In this document: positions 19,599 through 27,662 of the stretch, piece after piece
How positions within the stretch are numbered: position 1 is the first letter of the stretch
Layout of the letters: every line of letters begins with the position of its first letter
Source: Oscillospiraceae bacterium
GTDB lineage: Bacteria > Bacillota > Clostridia > Oscillospirales > Oscillospiraceae
Reading direction: 5' to 3'
Assembly: GCA_015067465.1 (NCBI GenBank)
Contig: SVMK01000010.1
Coordinates: 1 to 42,486 of the forward strand
Length of the DNA: 42,486 nt
Made by a program: the position numbers and the translations under genes
Notes under the pieces: generated by a model
What the model was told of the DNA's origin: nothing
Database searches by the model: none
What the model saw: the letters and a program-made list of their open reading frames with translations, nothing else

Positions 19599-22349
19599 AT
19601 GAAAGACAATAAATTCCTTCCCGATGAGCAGAATATTGTTTCGTTTTCGCTGATGGGTCCGGAAAGCGGAGGCCCGTGCATGGTGGATTCCAACAACGGC
19701 CGCATTACGCGCATCCGTCCGTATTTTTATGATAAGGAGTACACGGATGCGCACTGCAACCCCTGGAAGATTGAGGCGAGGGGACAGACCTTTACCGCGC
19801 CTGACCATGTGACGATCACGCCCTTCGGGCTGGGCTATAAATCTCGCGTTTATTCTCCGAACCGTGTGAAATATCCGCTCAAGCGCGTGGACTGGGACCC
19901 CGACGGCGACCGCCATCCCGAAACGCGCGGACAGAGTAAATATGTTCGCATTTCCTGGGACGAGGCTGCAGAGATTGTTGCAAAGGAACTGAAGCGCCAA
20001 AAGGAGAAATACGGTCCGGAAGCTGTTTTGTGTCAGGCCGACATGCACGGCGAGGGTAAAAATGTTGCCCCCAGCCACGGCTGTCCGAACCGCCTTTTGA
20101 GTCTGATGGGCGGCTACACGCTGCAGATGCGCAATATGGACTCCTGGGAAGGCTGGTTCTGGGGGGCAAAATATGTTTGGGGCTGTGAGCCGGTTGGCGA
20201 AATGGCACCGCAGGCAAATCTGTTTCCGGATATTGCAAAGCACAGTGACTTGCTGCTCTTCTGGGGCTGCGATCCCGAGGTTACGCCCCTCGGCGTTGTC
20301 AGCCATATGCCCAGCCGCCTGTGCTATTGGCTCTCCGACCTTGGCATCAAGAGCGTTTATGTGTGCCCCGATCTTAACTACGGCGCGGCTGTGCATGCCG
20401 ATAAGTGGATTCCCATTCTGCCGAACACCGATGTGGCCCTGCAGCTTGCCATTGCTTATATCTGGATCACCGAAGACCTTTACGACAAGGACTATATCGA
20501 AAAACACGCCTACGGCTTCGACAAGTTTGAAGACTATGTTCTCGGCAGGGAGGACGGCATTCCCAAAACGCCGGAATGGGCAGCTGAGAAGTGCGGCGTG
20601 AAGGAATGGACGATCAAGGCCCTTGCAAGGGACTGGGCGAACAAAACCGCCTCCATTCTCCACGGCAACGGCGGGCCTTATATCCGCGGCCCTTATGCAT
20701 CCGAGCCTGCGCGCCTGGAGGTTATGCTCCTGGGTATGCGCGGCGTCGGCAAGCCCGGTGTGCATCAGGCAAAGGTGATTGAGTGGAGCCTGTGGAATCG
20801 CGACTATCCCGTGCCTTTCCAGGGACAGTTTATCCCTAAAATCACCGCCATCGCCGACCCGCTGCGTCCGGTGGACGGCGATGTTGCGCCGCATATCAAT
20901 ATGCGCCGCTTTGAACTGACCGACGCACAGAAGCAGAGAGCGCCGGAACTGATTGAGCTTTTCAAAAAACTGCCGGCCCCGCTGCAGTTTATCCCGCGCT
21001 GCCATGTTCACAAAGCAATTCTGGAAGGCCATGCCGAATGGCGCGGACTGCAGTGCTTCTCCTCAAGCCAGCAGCCCTTTGGCGATAATCAGCGCCATCC
21101 AACGCAGCAGTATCAGTTTGAGCAGATGCAGTATCCGCGCCCGGGGCTGAGCCGCGTGCACATGATCTGGACGGATGCGCCCTGCCAGGTGACTTGCTGG
21201 AACGACGGCAACATGAGCCAGCGTGCGTTCCGTGACCCGAGCATCGAATGCATCGTTGCGCAGCATCCCTGGCTGGAAAACGACTGCTATTTTGCTGATA
21301 TTATTTTCCCGGTTGTCACGAAGCATGAGATGAACGACCTGGGCAACGATATGTCTTCCGGTGCGTTCACCTCCATCTATCTTGAGCAGCCCTGCTGTCC
21401 GCCTGTGGGCGAGAGCCTGAGCGACTTTGACGTTTGCGCCAAGGTTGCCGAAAAACTCGGAAAAGAGTATTACGACGCTTACACCGGAAATATGAGCGAA
21501 ACCGACCGCGTTCGCTTTTTCTACAAGGCCACCGGCTGCGAAGACTACATGACCTGGGAGGAATTCAAGGCCAGAAAGATCTTCGTCGTGCCCTGCAAGC
21601 CGCAGGAAGAGCACAGCGCGATCCCGGCGGGACTTTATAATTTCTATGTTGATCCCGAGAATCATCCGCTCTCCACGCCGACGGGCAAGCTGGAATTTTA
21701 TTCCACCGAGATTGCGGAGCGTCTGCCCGACGATCCCGAACGCCCGCCCGTGCCGCACTGGATCGAGTGCGGCGAGAGCCACGATGAGCGGCTTTCCGGC
21801 GAGCGTGCAAAAAAATACCCCCTGCTTTGCGTGAGCAATCACGGTCGCTGGCGTATGCATGCCCAGTGCGATGATATTGTCTGGAACCGTGAAGTGGAAA
21901 CCATGAAAATCCGCGGCGCGGACGGCTATCAGTATGAGCCGTGCTGGCTCTCCGTGAAGGAAGCGGAAAAGCGCGGCATCCGCCACGGCGATATCGTGAA
22001 GGTTTATAACGACCGCGGCATCGTTTTGTGCGGCGCCTATGTGACCGAGCGGTTGATCGACCGCACCTGCTATGTTGACCACGGCGCGCGCCTTGACCCG
22101 ATCATTCCCGGATGGCTGGACCGCGGCGGCGCGATCAACTGCATCACCCCGGCGAATACCACCAGCAAAAACGCAACGGGCATGGCGGTTTCCGGTTTCC
22201 TGTGCGAGGTGGAAAAGGTCAGTGAAGCCGAGTGGGCGGAGTGGAAACGCGATTACCCCGAAGCATTTGCCAGAAAAATCGACCCGGATGCGGGTGTATG
22301 CCTTGCAGGCTGGTTGATTGACGAAGAAACGGAGGAAGCGGCGAGATGA
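19599..22349 (+). CDS. Transhydroxylase-like molybdopterin large subunit (intact)
   Basis: A 916-residue DMSO-reductase-superfamily enzyme related to the interrupted gene at 15.7-18.3 kb. Shared blocks include KRVDWDPDGDRHPETRG, MDSWEGWFWG and FADIIFP. There is no N-terminal Fe-S motif and no Tat signal, so it is cytoplasmic. D181 and S182 match the Asp and the Ser Mo-ligand of pyrogallol-phloroglucinol transhydroxylase; H150 lies 31 residues before, close to the expected 30. The C-terminal MGD-binding domain is recognisable. Translation from ATG at 19599 is chosen, although AGAGGAG is 14 bases away. The stop overlaps the small subunit start by 4 bases. It is likely a hydroxyl-transferring or reductive dehydroxylating enzyme on phenolics; the exact substrate is open. 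Confidence 0.85.
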   Translation: MKDNKFLPDEQNIVSFSLMGPESGGPCMVDSNNGRITRIRPYFYDKEYTDAHCNPWKIEARGQTFTAPDHVTITPFGLGYKSRVYSPNRVKYPLKRVDWDPDGDRHPETRGQSKYVRISWDEAAEIVAKELKRQKEKYGPEAVLCQADMHGEGKNVAPSHGCPNRLLSLMGGYTLQMRNMDSWEGWFWGAKYVWGCEPVGEMAPQANLFPDIAKHSDLLLFWGCDPEVTPLGVVSHMPSRLCYWLSDLGIKSVYVCPDLNYGAAVHADKWIPILPNTDVALQLAIAYIWITEDLYDKDYIEKHAYGFDKFEDYVLGREDGIPKTPEWAAEKCGVKEWTIKALARDWANKTASILHGNGGPYIRGPYASEPARLEVMLLGMRGVGKPGVHQAKVIEWSLWNRDYPVPFQGQFIPKITAIADPLRPVDGDVAPHINMRRFELTDAQKQRAPELIELFKKLPAPLQFIPRCHVHKAILEGHAEWRGLQCFSSSQQPFGDNQRHPTQQYQFEQMQYPRPGLSRVHMIWTDAPCQVTCWNDGNMSQRAFRDPSIECIVAQHPWLENDCYFADIIFPVVTKHEMNDLGNDMSSGAFTSIYLEQPCCPPVGESLSDFDVCAKVAEKLGKEYYDAYTGNMSETDRVRFFYKATGCEDYMTWEEFKARKIFVVPCKPQEEHSAIPAGLYNFYVDPENHPLSTPTGKLEFYSTEIAERLPDDPERPPVPHWIECGESHDERLSGERAKKYPLLCVSNHGRWRMHAQCDDIVWNREVETMKIRGADGYQYEPCWLSVKEAEKRGIRHGDIVKVYNDRGIVLCGAYVTERLIDRTCYVDHGARLDPIIPGWLDRGGAINCITPANTTSKNATGMAVSGFLCEVEKVSEAEWAEWKRDYPEAFARKIDPDAGVCLAGWLIDEETEEAAR

Positions 22350-23146
22350 GCAAAATATTCCTGATTGACGTTGCCCGCTGCACCGGCTGCTACAACTGTC
22401 AGCTTGCATGCAAGGACGAGCACTGCGAAAATGACTGGACGCCCTACGCCGCGGCGCAGCCTCTGACGGGGCAGTTCTGGTGCAAGGTGACGGAGCATCT
22501 GCAGGGCACCATTCCCAAGGTGCGCATGCACTATATCGCCCGCATGTGTGCCCACTGCGAAGATGCAGCATGCATGGATGTTTGCCCCGCGCATGCGATT
22601 GTCCGCCGCGAGGACGGCTTTGTGCTGATTGACCCGGAAAAATGCAGCGGCTGCGGCAAATGCGTGGATGCCTGCCCGCACGGCGTGATTTATTTCAATG
22701 ACGGGCTCAAAATTGCCCAGAAATGCACCGGATGCACCCATCTGCTGGATAACGGTTCCGCGCAGCCGCGCTGCAGCGAGGCCTGCCCGACGGATGCCCT
22801 CGTTTTCGGCGAGGAGAGCGAACTGGCCGACAAGCTTGTCGGCGCGAAACCGCTTGCACCGGGCGGCAAGATCTGGTATAAAAATATCCCCGGCGAATTT
22901 ATCGGCGCCACGGTTTACGATCCCGTTGAGAAGGAAGTTGTCATCGGCGCCAAATGCGTTTTGACCGGCCAAAACACCGTTTTGGAAACGATTACCGACA
23001 GCTACGGCGACTTTTGGTTCAACAATCTCCCGAAGGACGAAACCTACACGCTCACCATCAGCGCGGAAGGTTTCCGCACCAAGGAATTCACCGATATTTC
23101 CACGGAAAAATCCGTGAATCTCGGCGATGTTCCGCTTGAAAAATGA
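22346..23146 (+). CDS. Transhydroxylase-like small Fe-S subunit with four cluster motifs
   Basis: A 266-residue ferredoxin-type subunit with all 16 cluster Cys: CTGCYNCQLAC, CAHCEDAACMDVCP, CSGCGKCVDACP, KCTGC and RCSEACP. This gives four [4Fe-4S] clusters, against three expected in the minus-strand paralogue. Residues from about 180 are a Cna-B/carboxypeptidase-regulatory-like beta-sandwich (TITDSYGDFWFNNLP...), the extra domain known from transhydroxylase small subunits. Its start overlaps the large subunit stop (ATGA), so the two are made in equal amounts. No membrane anchor subunit follows, which argues against a respiratory reductase. A strong terminator closes the operon. Confidence 0.88.
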   Translation: MSKIFLIDVARCTGCYNCQLACKDEHCENDWTPYAAAQPLTGQFWCKVTEHLQGTIPKVRMHYIARMCAHCEDAACMDVCPAHAIVRREDGFVLIDPEKCSGCGKCVDACPHGVIYFNDGLKIAQKCTGCTHLLDNGSAQPRCSEACPTDALVFGEESELADKLVGAKPLAPGGKIWYKNIPGEFIGATVYDPVEKEVVIGAKCVLTGQNTVLETITDSYGDFWFNNLPKDETYTLTISAEGFRTKEFTDISTEKSVNLGDVPLEK

Positions 23147-23147
23147 G

Positions 23148-23184
23148 AAAAGACAGCCGCGATGCGTATCGGGGCTGTCTTTTT
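23148..23184 (+). terminator. Terminator of the plus-strand transhydroxylase-like operon
   Basis: Stem AAAGACAGCC / GGCTGTCTTT (23149-23158 and 23173-23182) with a T-run, beginning 3 bases after the small subunit stop. Confidence 0.9.
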
Positions 23185-23185
23185 C

Positions 23186-23236
23186 GCACGATTTTTACAT
23201 ATTATTCATTGACATGCGAGAAAATCGTGCTATAAT
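23186..23236 (+). promoter_or_regulatory. Consensus promoter of the ABC transporter operon inside an inverted repeat
   Basis: TTGACA (23209-23214), 16-base spacer, TATAAT (23231-23236). A perfect 10-base inverted repeat GCACGATTTT / AAAATCGTGC (23186-23195 and 23221-23230) brackets the -35 element, and its right arm fills the spacer up to the -10. This arrangement suits a repressor that blocks polymerase. Confidence 0.8.
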
Positions 23237-23259
23237 CAATCTCACGTTGCAAAACAAAT

Positions 23260-23284
23260 GTTATGAAACGCACGTTATGAAACG
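23260..23284. repeat. Direct repeat in the ABC operon leader
   Basis: GTTATGAAACG occurs twice (23260-23270 and 23274-23284), 14 bases apart start to start, about 20 bases downstream of the predicted transcription start. The rest of the leader up to 23432 holds a GCCGGC...GCCGGC inverted pair but no recognised riboswitch or gene. Confidence 0.55.
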
Positions 23285-23432
23285 AAATACAGCTGCCGGC
23301 CTGTGTAATTTCACGCGTGTTTGCCGGCACAATGACTGAAAACAACCCGGTGCGGCCATGCCATTCCGCTTTTGCGGTAACTCCGTGCGCTTTTCCGGTG
23401 GAATCTGACTGAAAGAAGAGGAATATTCTGTA

Positions 23433-24137
23433 ATGCTCAAAATCGAACATCTGACAAAAACCTACGGCGATTTCAAAGCCGTTGACGACCTTTCGCTTCA
23501 TATCGCTCCGGGCGAGATTTACGGCTTTATCGGCCATAACGGCGCCGGAAAAACCACCACGCTCAAGAGCGTGGTGGGCATTCAGAGCTTTGATGCGGGC
23601 GAGATTACCATTGGCGGCGTTTCTGTGCGCAGCGACCCCATTGCCTGCAAAAAGCAGATTGCCTATATCCCCGATAACCCCGATCTTTATGAGTATATGA
23701 CCGGCATACAGTATCTCAACTTCGTTGCCGATATTTTCGGTGTGGGCGCGGTTGAGCGCAGCGAACGCATTCATACATATGCGGAAACTTTTGAGCTGAC
23801 GGCCGATCTCGGCGAGCCGATTTCCGCCTATTCCCACGGCATGCGTCAGAAGCTTGCCATCATCTCCGCGCTCATCCATGAGCCGAAGCTGATTCTCATG
23901 GACGAACCGTTTGTCGGTCTCGACCCCAAGGCGACGCACAGCCTGAAGCTGATTATGCGCGAAATCTGTGATCAGGGCGGCGCGATCTTCTTTTCCACGC
24001 ATGTGCTTGAGGTTGCGGAAAAGCTTTGCGACAAGGTTGCCATCATCAAGGGCGGACGCCTGATCCGCTGCGGCAGCATGGAAGAAGTGCGCGGTGACGA
24101 GAGTTTGGAATCCGTATTCCTGGAGCTGGAGGAATAA
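23433..24137 (+). CDS. ABC transporter ATP-binding protein
   Basis: A 234-residue ABC ATPase of the exporter (ABC-2) type. Walker A GHNGAGKTT (about residues 34-42), signature YSHGMRQK, Walker B LILMDEPFVGLDP and the switch His (STHV) are all present. It couples ATP hydrolysis to transport by the membrane protein encoded 6 bases downstream. The substrate is not evident. The leader has a strong, probably regulated promoter. Confidence 0.95.
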   Translation: MLKIEHLTKTYGDFKAVDDLSLHIAPGEIYGFIGHNGAGKTTTLKSVVGIQSFDAGEITIGGVSVRSDPIACKKQIAYIPDNPDLYEYMTGIQYLNFVADIFGVGAVERSERIHTYAETFELTADLGEPISAYSHGMRQKLAIISALIHEPKLILMDEPFVGLDPKATHSLKLIMREICDQGGAIFFSTHVLEVAEKLCDKVAIIKGGRLIRCGSMEEVRGDESLESVFLELEE

Positions 24138-24143
24138 GGAACT

Positions 24144-25748
24144 ATGCTGAAAGCTCTGATCAAAAAACAGTTGATGGAACTGTACGGCAATTATCTGCAG
24201 GGAAAAAACGGCAAACGCCGCTCCCGCAAGGGTGTGATCGGCTATGCCGTGCTGATGATTGTTTTGATGCTGGTTCTCCTGGGCGCATTCAGCGCGATTT
24301 CCATTGGCCTTGGCCTGGCACTGATCCCCTCTGGAAATGCGTGGCTGTTTTTCTCCATCCTCGGCCTTATGGCGCTGGTCATGGGCGTATTCGGCGATGT
24401 GTTCAGCACGTATTCCGCGCTCTATCACGCAAAGGACAACGATTTTATGCTGTCTTTGCCGATTCCGCCGTCAAAGCTCCTGTTTGCGCGCATGGTTGCG
24501 GTGTATGTAACGGGACTGCTTTATGTTACGCTTGTGTTTTTGCCTGCGGTGATCGTATACTGGGTGCTGGCGGAATCGCTCACGCTTTGCAAAATCCTGT
24601 TCCCGGTGCTGCTGCTGTTTGTGATCGCCTTTTTGGTGCTGGCGCTCTCGTGCATACTCGGCTGGGTGGTCGCTCTTATTTCCGCAAGACTGAAGAACAA
24701 AAGCTATATCACGGTGCTGCTTTCCGTGGTGTTGATTGCGCTTTATTATGTGGTTTATTTCCGCATCAATATGCTTTTGCAAAATATCATGCAGCATCTT
24801 GACGCGATTGCCGCCACGATGCAGTCGGCGCTGTATCCTTTCTATCAGCTGGGACTTGCGGCGGACGGCAACCCGCTTGCGATGCTGATTTTCACCGCCA
24901 TGGTGGGGGTACTGTTTGCGATTGTGTATGTGGTGCTCTCGCGCAGCTTTATCCGCATTGTCACAACAAACCGCAGCGAGAAAAAGCGCGTTTACAAGGC
25001 AACGGCGGCAAAAGCGGAGAGCGTGCAGAAAGCGCTCTACCGCAAAGAAGCCAAGCGCTTCACTTCCAGCGCAACTTATATGCTCAACTGCGGACTTGGC
25101 CTGATGATCACGGTTGTGGCGGCTGTGGCTGCGGTGATCAAGGCAGGCGCGGTGCGCGATGTTGTTTCCGAACTGGCCCAGAATCTGCCGATGCTGGCGG
25201 AAATTCTCCCTTCGGCGCTGACGGCGTTTATGTTTATGATGATTTCCATGAACACGATTTCCACGCCCTCCGTTTCGCTTGAGGGAAAGCAGCTTTGGAT
25301 TTTGCAGTCGCTTCCAGTGGAGCCCCGCGATGTGATTGCGGCGAAGCTGCGGCTGCATGTGATTGTCAACATTGTTCCTGCGGCGGTTTCCGCTGCGGTG
25401 ATCGGAATTGTCCTGCAAATCGGCGTGATCGGTATCCTTCTGACGCTTGCGGCCGTTGCGGCGTTCACTGTTTTTACCGGACAGCTCGGCTTGATGCTCG
25501 GCCTGCGCAAACCGCATCTGACATGGACGAACGAAACCGTTCCGATCAAGCAGAACATGAACGTGCTGATTGTGATGTTTGGCGGCTGGGTGATTGCCAT
25601 CGCAATGGGCGCCGGGGCTTATTTGCTGCGCAATGTGCTCGCCGGTGAAATCTTGCTTGCTGCGATTACGCTGGTGCTCGCTGTGCTTTGCCTGCTGATG
25701 CAGCGCTGGCTGCGCGGCAGCGGCGCAAGAATTTTTGCTGCGCTTTAA
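24144..25748 (+). CDS. ABC-2 type membrane permease
   Basis: A 534-residue integral membrane protein with about 12 hydrophobic segments, in two halves split by a hydrophilic stretch near residues 275-305 (TTNRSEKKRVYKATAAKAES). It begins with a cytoplasmic amphipathic segment (MLKALIKKQLMELYG), as usual for ABC-2 exporters. The size suggests a single polypeptide with two permease halves. It pairs with the ATPase gene 6 bases upstream. I do not recognise the transported compound. Confidence 0.85.
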   Translation: MLKALIKKQLMELYGNYLQGKNGKRRSRKGVIGYAVLMIVLMLVLLGAFSAISIGLGLALIPSGNAWLFFSILGLMALVMGVFGDVFSTYSALYHAKDNDFMLSLPIPPSKLLFARMVAVYVTGLLYVTLVFLPAVIVYWVLAESLTLCKILFPVLLLFVIAFLVLALSCILGWVVALISARLKNKSYITVLLSVVLIALYYVVYFRINMLLQNIMQHLDAIAATMQSALYPFYQLGLAADGNPLAMLIFTAMVGVLFAIVYVVLSRSFIRIVTTNRSEKKRVYKATAAKAESVQKALYRKEAKRFTSSATYMLNCGLGLMITVVAAVAAVIKAGAVRDVVSELAQNLPMLAEILPSALTAFMFMMISMNTISTPSVSLEGKQLWILQSLPVEPRDVIAAKLRLHVIVNIVPAAVSAAVIGIVLQIGVIGILLTLAAVAAFTVFTGQLGLMLGLRKPHLTWTNETVPIKQNMNVLIVMFGGWVIAIAMGAGAYLLRNVLAGEILLAAITLVLAVLCLLMQRWLRGSGARIFAAL

Positions 25749-25772
25749 TCTGCGCGGAGAGGTGGATGTGCT

Positions 25773-26585
25773 ATGAAAGATATTCTCACCGCACCCTTTA
25801 TTGTGGAACTTTGCCGCACCTGCTCAAACATGTATGCCCACGGCTGGGACGAGCGAAACGGCGGCAATATCAGCATCCTGCTCGACGAGGCGCAGGTGGG
25901 GGAGTATCTTGACCTTTCCACTGTGCAGCGCAGCATCCCTGCCGGGTTTTCCGCGCCGGAGCTTGCGGGAAAGATTTTTCTCGTGACCGGCACGGGGAAA
26001 TATTTCAAGAACGTTGCGTATGATCCGGCGCGGAATCTCGGCATTGTCCGTCTGGACGAAAGCGGCACCGCGGCGCAGCTGCTTTGGGGATTTTCCGACG
26101 GCGGCAGCTTCACAAGCGAGTTTGCCGCCCACATGATGAGCCATGCCGTGCGCCTGACCGCCGACCCTAAACACCGAGTTGTGATGCATTGCCATCCGAA
26201 CAACCTCCTTGCCATGAGCTTTGTTCATGATCTGGATTCCCGCGCATTCACAAAAACGTTGTGGCAGATGTGCACGGAGTGCATCATGGTGTTTCCCGAC
26301 GGCGTGAATGTTCTGCCCTGGATGCTCTGCGGCACAACGGCGATCGGAGAGGCAACGGCGCAGCAGATGCGCTCGGCGCGCCTGGTTGTTTGGGCGCAGC
26401 ACGGCATTTACGGCGCCGGCGCGGATCTGGACGAAACTTTCGGCCTGATCGAAACGGCGGAGAAAGCCGCGACGGTGTATCTCAAGATCGCGCATCTGCC
26501 CTGGAAGCAAACCATCACGGACGCGCAGCTGCACCTTGTGGAAGAGCGCTACGGCGTGACGGCGCGCGAGGGCTGGCTGGATTGA
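25773..26585 (+). CDS. rhaD: Class II aldolase, rhamnulose-1-phosphate aldolase-like
   Basis: A 270-residue zinc aldolase of the class II aldolase/adducin family with RhaD-like length (E. coli RhaD is 274). The metal ligands are seen as HCHPNN (two His) and AQHGIYG (third His), with the catalytic Glu in FTSEFAAHM. The N-terminal NGGNIS motif binds phosphate. RhaD splits L-rhamnulose 1-phosphate into dihydroxyacetone phosphate and L-lactaldehyde. The rest of a rhamnose pathway (isomerase, kinase) is not in this window. It starts 24 bases after the ABC permease, probably in the same transcript. A different sugar phosphate remains possible. Confidence 0.85.
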   Translation: MKDILTAPFIVELCRTCSNMYAHGWDERNGGNISILLDEAQVGEYLDLSTVQRSIPAGFSAPELAGKIFLVTGTGKYFKNVAYDPARNLGIVRLDESGTAAQLLWGFSDGGSFTSEFAAHMMSHAVRLTADPKHRVVMHCHPNNLLAMSFVHDLDSRAFTKTLWQMCTECIMVFPDGVNVLPWMLCGTTAIGEATAQQMRSARLVVWAQHGIYGAGADLDETFGLIETAEKAATVYLKIAHLPWKQTITDAQLHLVEERYGVTAREGWLD

Positions 26586-26647
26586 ACGCAGCGAAAAAAC
26601 GGAAGTTTACTGCCGAATTGTAACAGCTGTGTAACAAGAAAAATGTA

Positions 26648-26687
26648 AAATACGGAAGGGTGTAACCACACCTTTCCGTATTTTTTT
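26648..26687 (+). terminator. Terminator after the aldolase gene
   Basis: A 16-base stem AAATACGGAAGGGTGT / ACACCTTTCCGTATTT with one G-U pair and an AACC loop, followed by a T-run. Confidence 0.93.
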
Positions 26688-26725
26688 ATTTTTTGCTTTA
26701 AATGGCTGAAAAGTCTTGAAAATTC

Positions 26726-26776
26726 TTGCAATCAGCGATTTAACTTGTTATATTAACTTTATAATTCTGCTATAAT
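26726..26776 (+). promoter_or_regulatory. Promoter region of the signalling operon
   Basis: TTGCAA (26726-26731), 17-base spacer, TATATT (26749-26754). A second consensus -10, TATAAT (26771-26776), follows without a good -35. The gene starts at 26859 behind AAGGAG. Confidence 0.6.
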
Positions 26777-26858
26777 GCGGTTTTGTTGTTCAAAATGACG
26801 ATATTGAAAATTGTTTGCACGGTTTGCTGCAAATATCGCGGTTGAAGGAGTGAGTTAG

Positions 26859-27662
26859 ATGACCGACACGGTCACAATGCTCGGCGTGCGCGGGAGCATC
26901 CCGCAAAGCGGCGCCGATTATATCCGCTACGGCGGTTCCACCGTCTGCGTGCTGGTGCGCCTTGCGGGCGAAACGCTGGTGCTCGACGCCGGCTCCGGCA
27001 TGACGAAGCTCCCCGCGTTTCTGTGGCCGGAGGAAACGCAGCTCTCGCTCCTGCTTTCGCATCCCCACCTTGACCATTTGCTCGGCTTTCTGATGTGCCC
27101 GATTTGCGTCAATCCGGATTACACCCTCCGGGTTTACGGCGCGGTGCGCGAAGGCCTTTCGGTGGCGGAGCAGTTTGCCCGCCTGATGGCACCGCCGATC
27201 TGGCCCGTGCGTCCGCAGGACCTTGCGGCGAAAATCAGCTTCTGCGACCTGACGGAGCACGCGGAGATCGGCGCGGTTCGCGTGGACACCATCGAGGGCG
27301 CGCACCCCGGCGGAGCACGCGTGATCCGCTTGCGCGGCAACGGAAAGGCGATCGTGTTCGCAACGGACATCACCCTCAGCGGCGAGATGACCGACCGCCT
27401 TGCCGACTTTGCGCGCAACTGCGATATGCTGATCATTGACGGACAGTACACCGACGCAGAATGGGAGAAATTCTGCAATTTCGGCCACACAACCTATACC
27501 GCCGCGGCACGCTTCGGCAAGCTTTGCGGCGCGAAGCAAACGAAGATCATTCACCACGCTCCCGTGAGAACGGACGCAATGCTGGACGCTGCCGCGGCGG
27601 AGCTTGCCGCGATCAACGCCGACTGCACTTTCTCGCGCGAGGGAGAGGAGATTACGCTATGA
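26859..27662 (+). CDS. Metallo-beta-lactamase-fold hydrolase
   Basis: A 267-residue MBL-fold protein. The metal-binding HxHxDH motif is present (SHPHLDH), with further ligands expected at AHPGG, FATDI (Asp) and IIHHAP (His). The N-terminus MLGVRGSIPQSG...RYGGSTVCV is typical of the PhnP/cAMP-phosphodiesterase-like branch often found beside GAF, HD or cyclase signalling genes. That branch hydrolyses phosphodiesters. A role in degrading a cyclic nucleotide made by the cyclase three genes downstream is a reasonable inference, not shown. The stop overlaps the next start by 4 bases. Confidence 0.85.
   Translation: MTDTVTMLGVRGSIPQSGADYIRYGGSTVCVLVRLAGETLVLDAGSGMTKLPAFLWPEETQLSLLLSHPHLDHLLGFLMCPICVNPDYTLRVYGAVREGLSVAEQFARLMAPPIWPVRPQDLAAKISFCDLTEHAEIGAVRVDTIEGAHPGGARVIRLRGNGKAIVFATDITLSGEMTDRLADFARNCDMLIIDGQYTDAEWEKFCNFGHTTYTAAARFGKLCGAKQTKIIHHAPVRTDAMLDAAAAELAAINADCTFSREGEEITL

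Noticed and set aside
15741-23146. DMSO, nitrate, thiosulfate or polysulfide reductase identity for the Mo enzyme pairs
   Set aside because: No Tat signal, no N-terminal Fe-S motif in the large subunits and no membrane anchor subunit. The extra Cna-B-like domain on the small subunits also points elsewhere.
23147-23432. A riboswitch in the 286-base gap before the ABC transporter
   Set aside because: Only a terminator, a promoter and simple repeats are visible. No conserved aptamer core known to me could be recognised.
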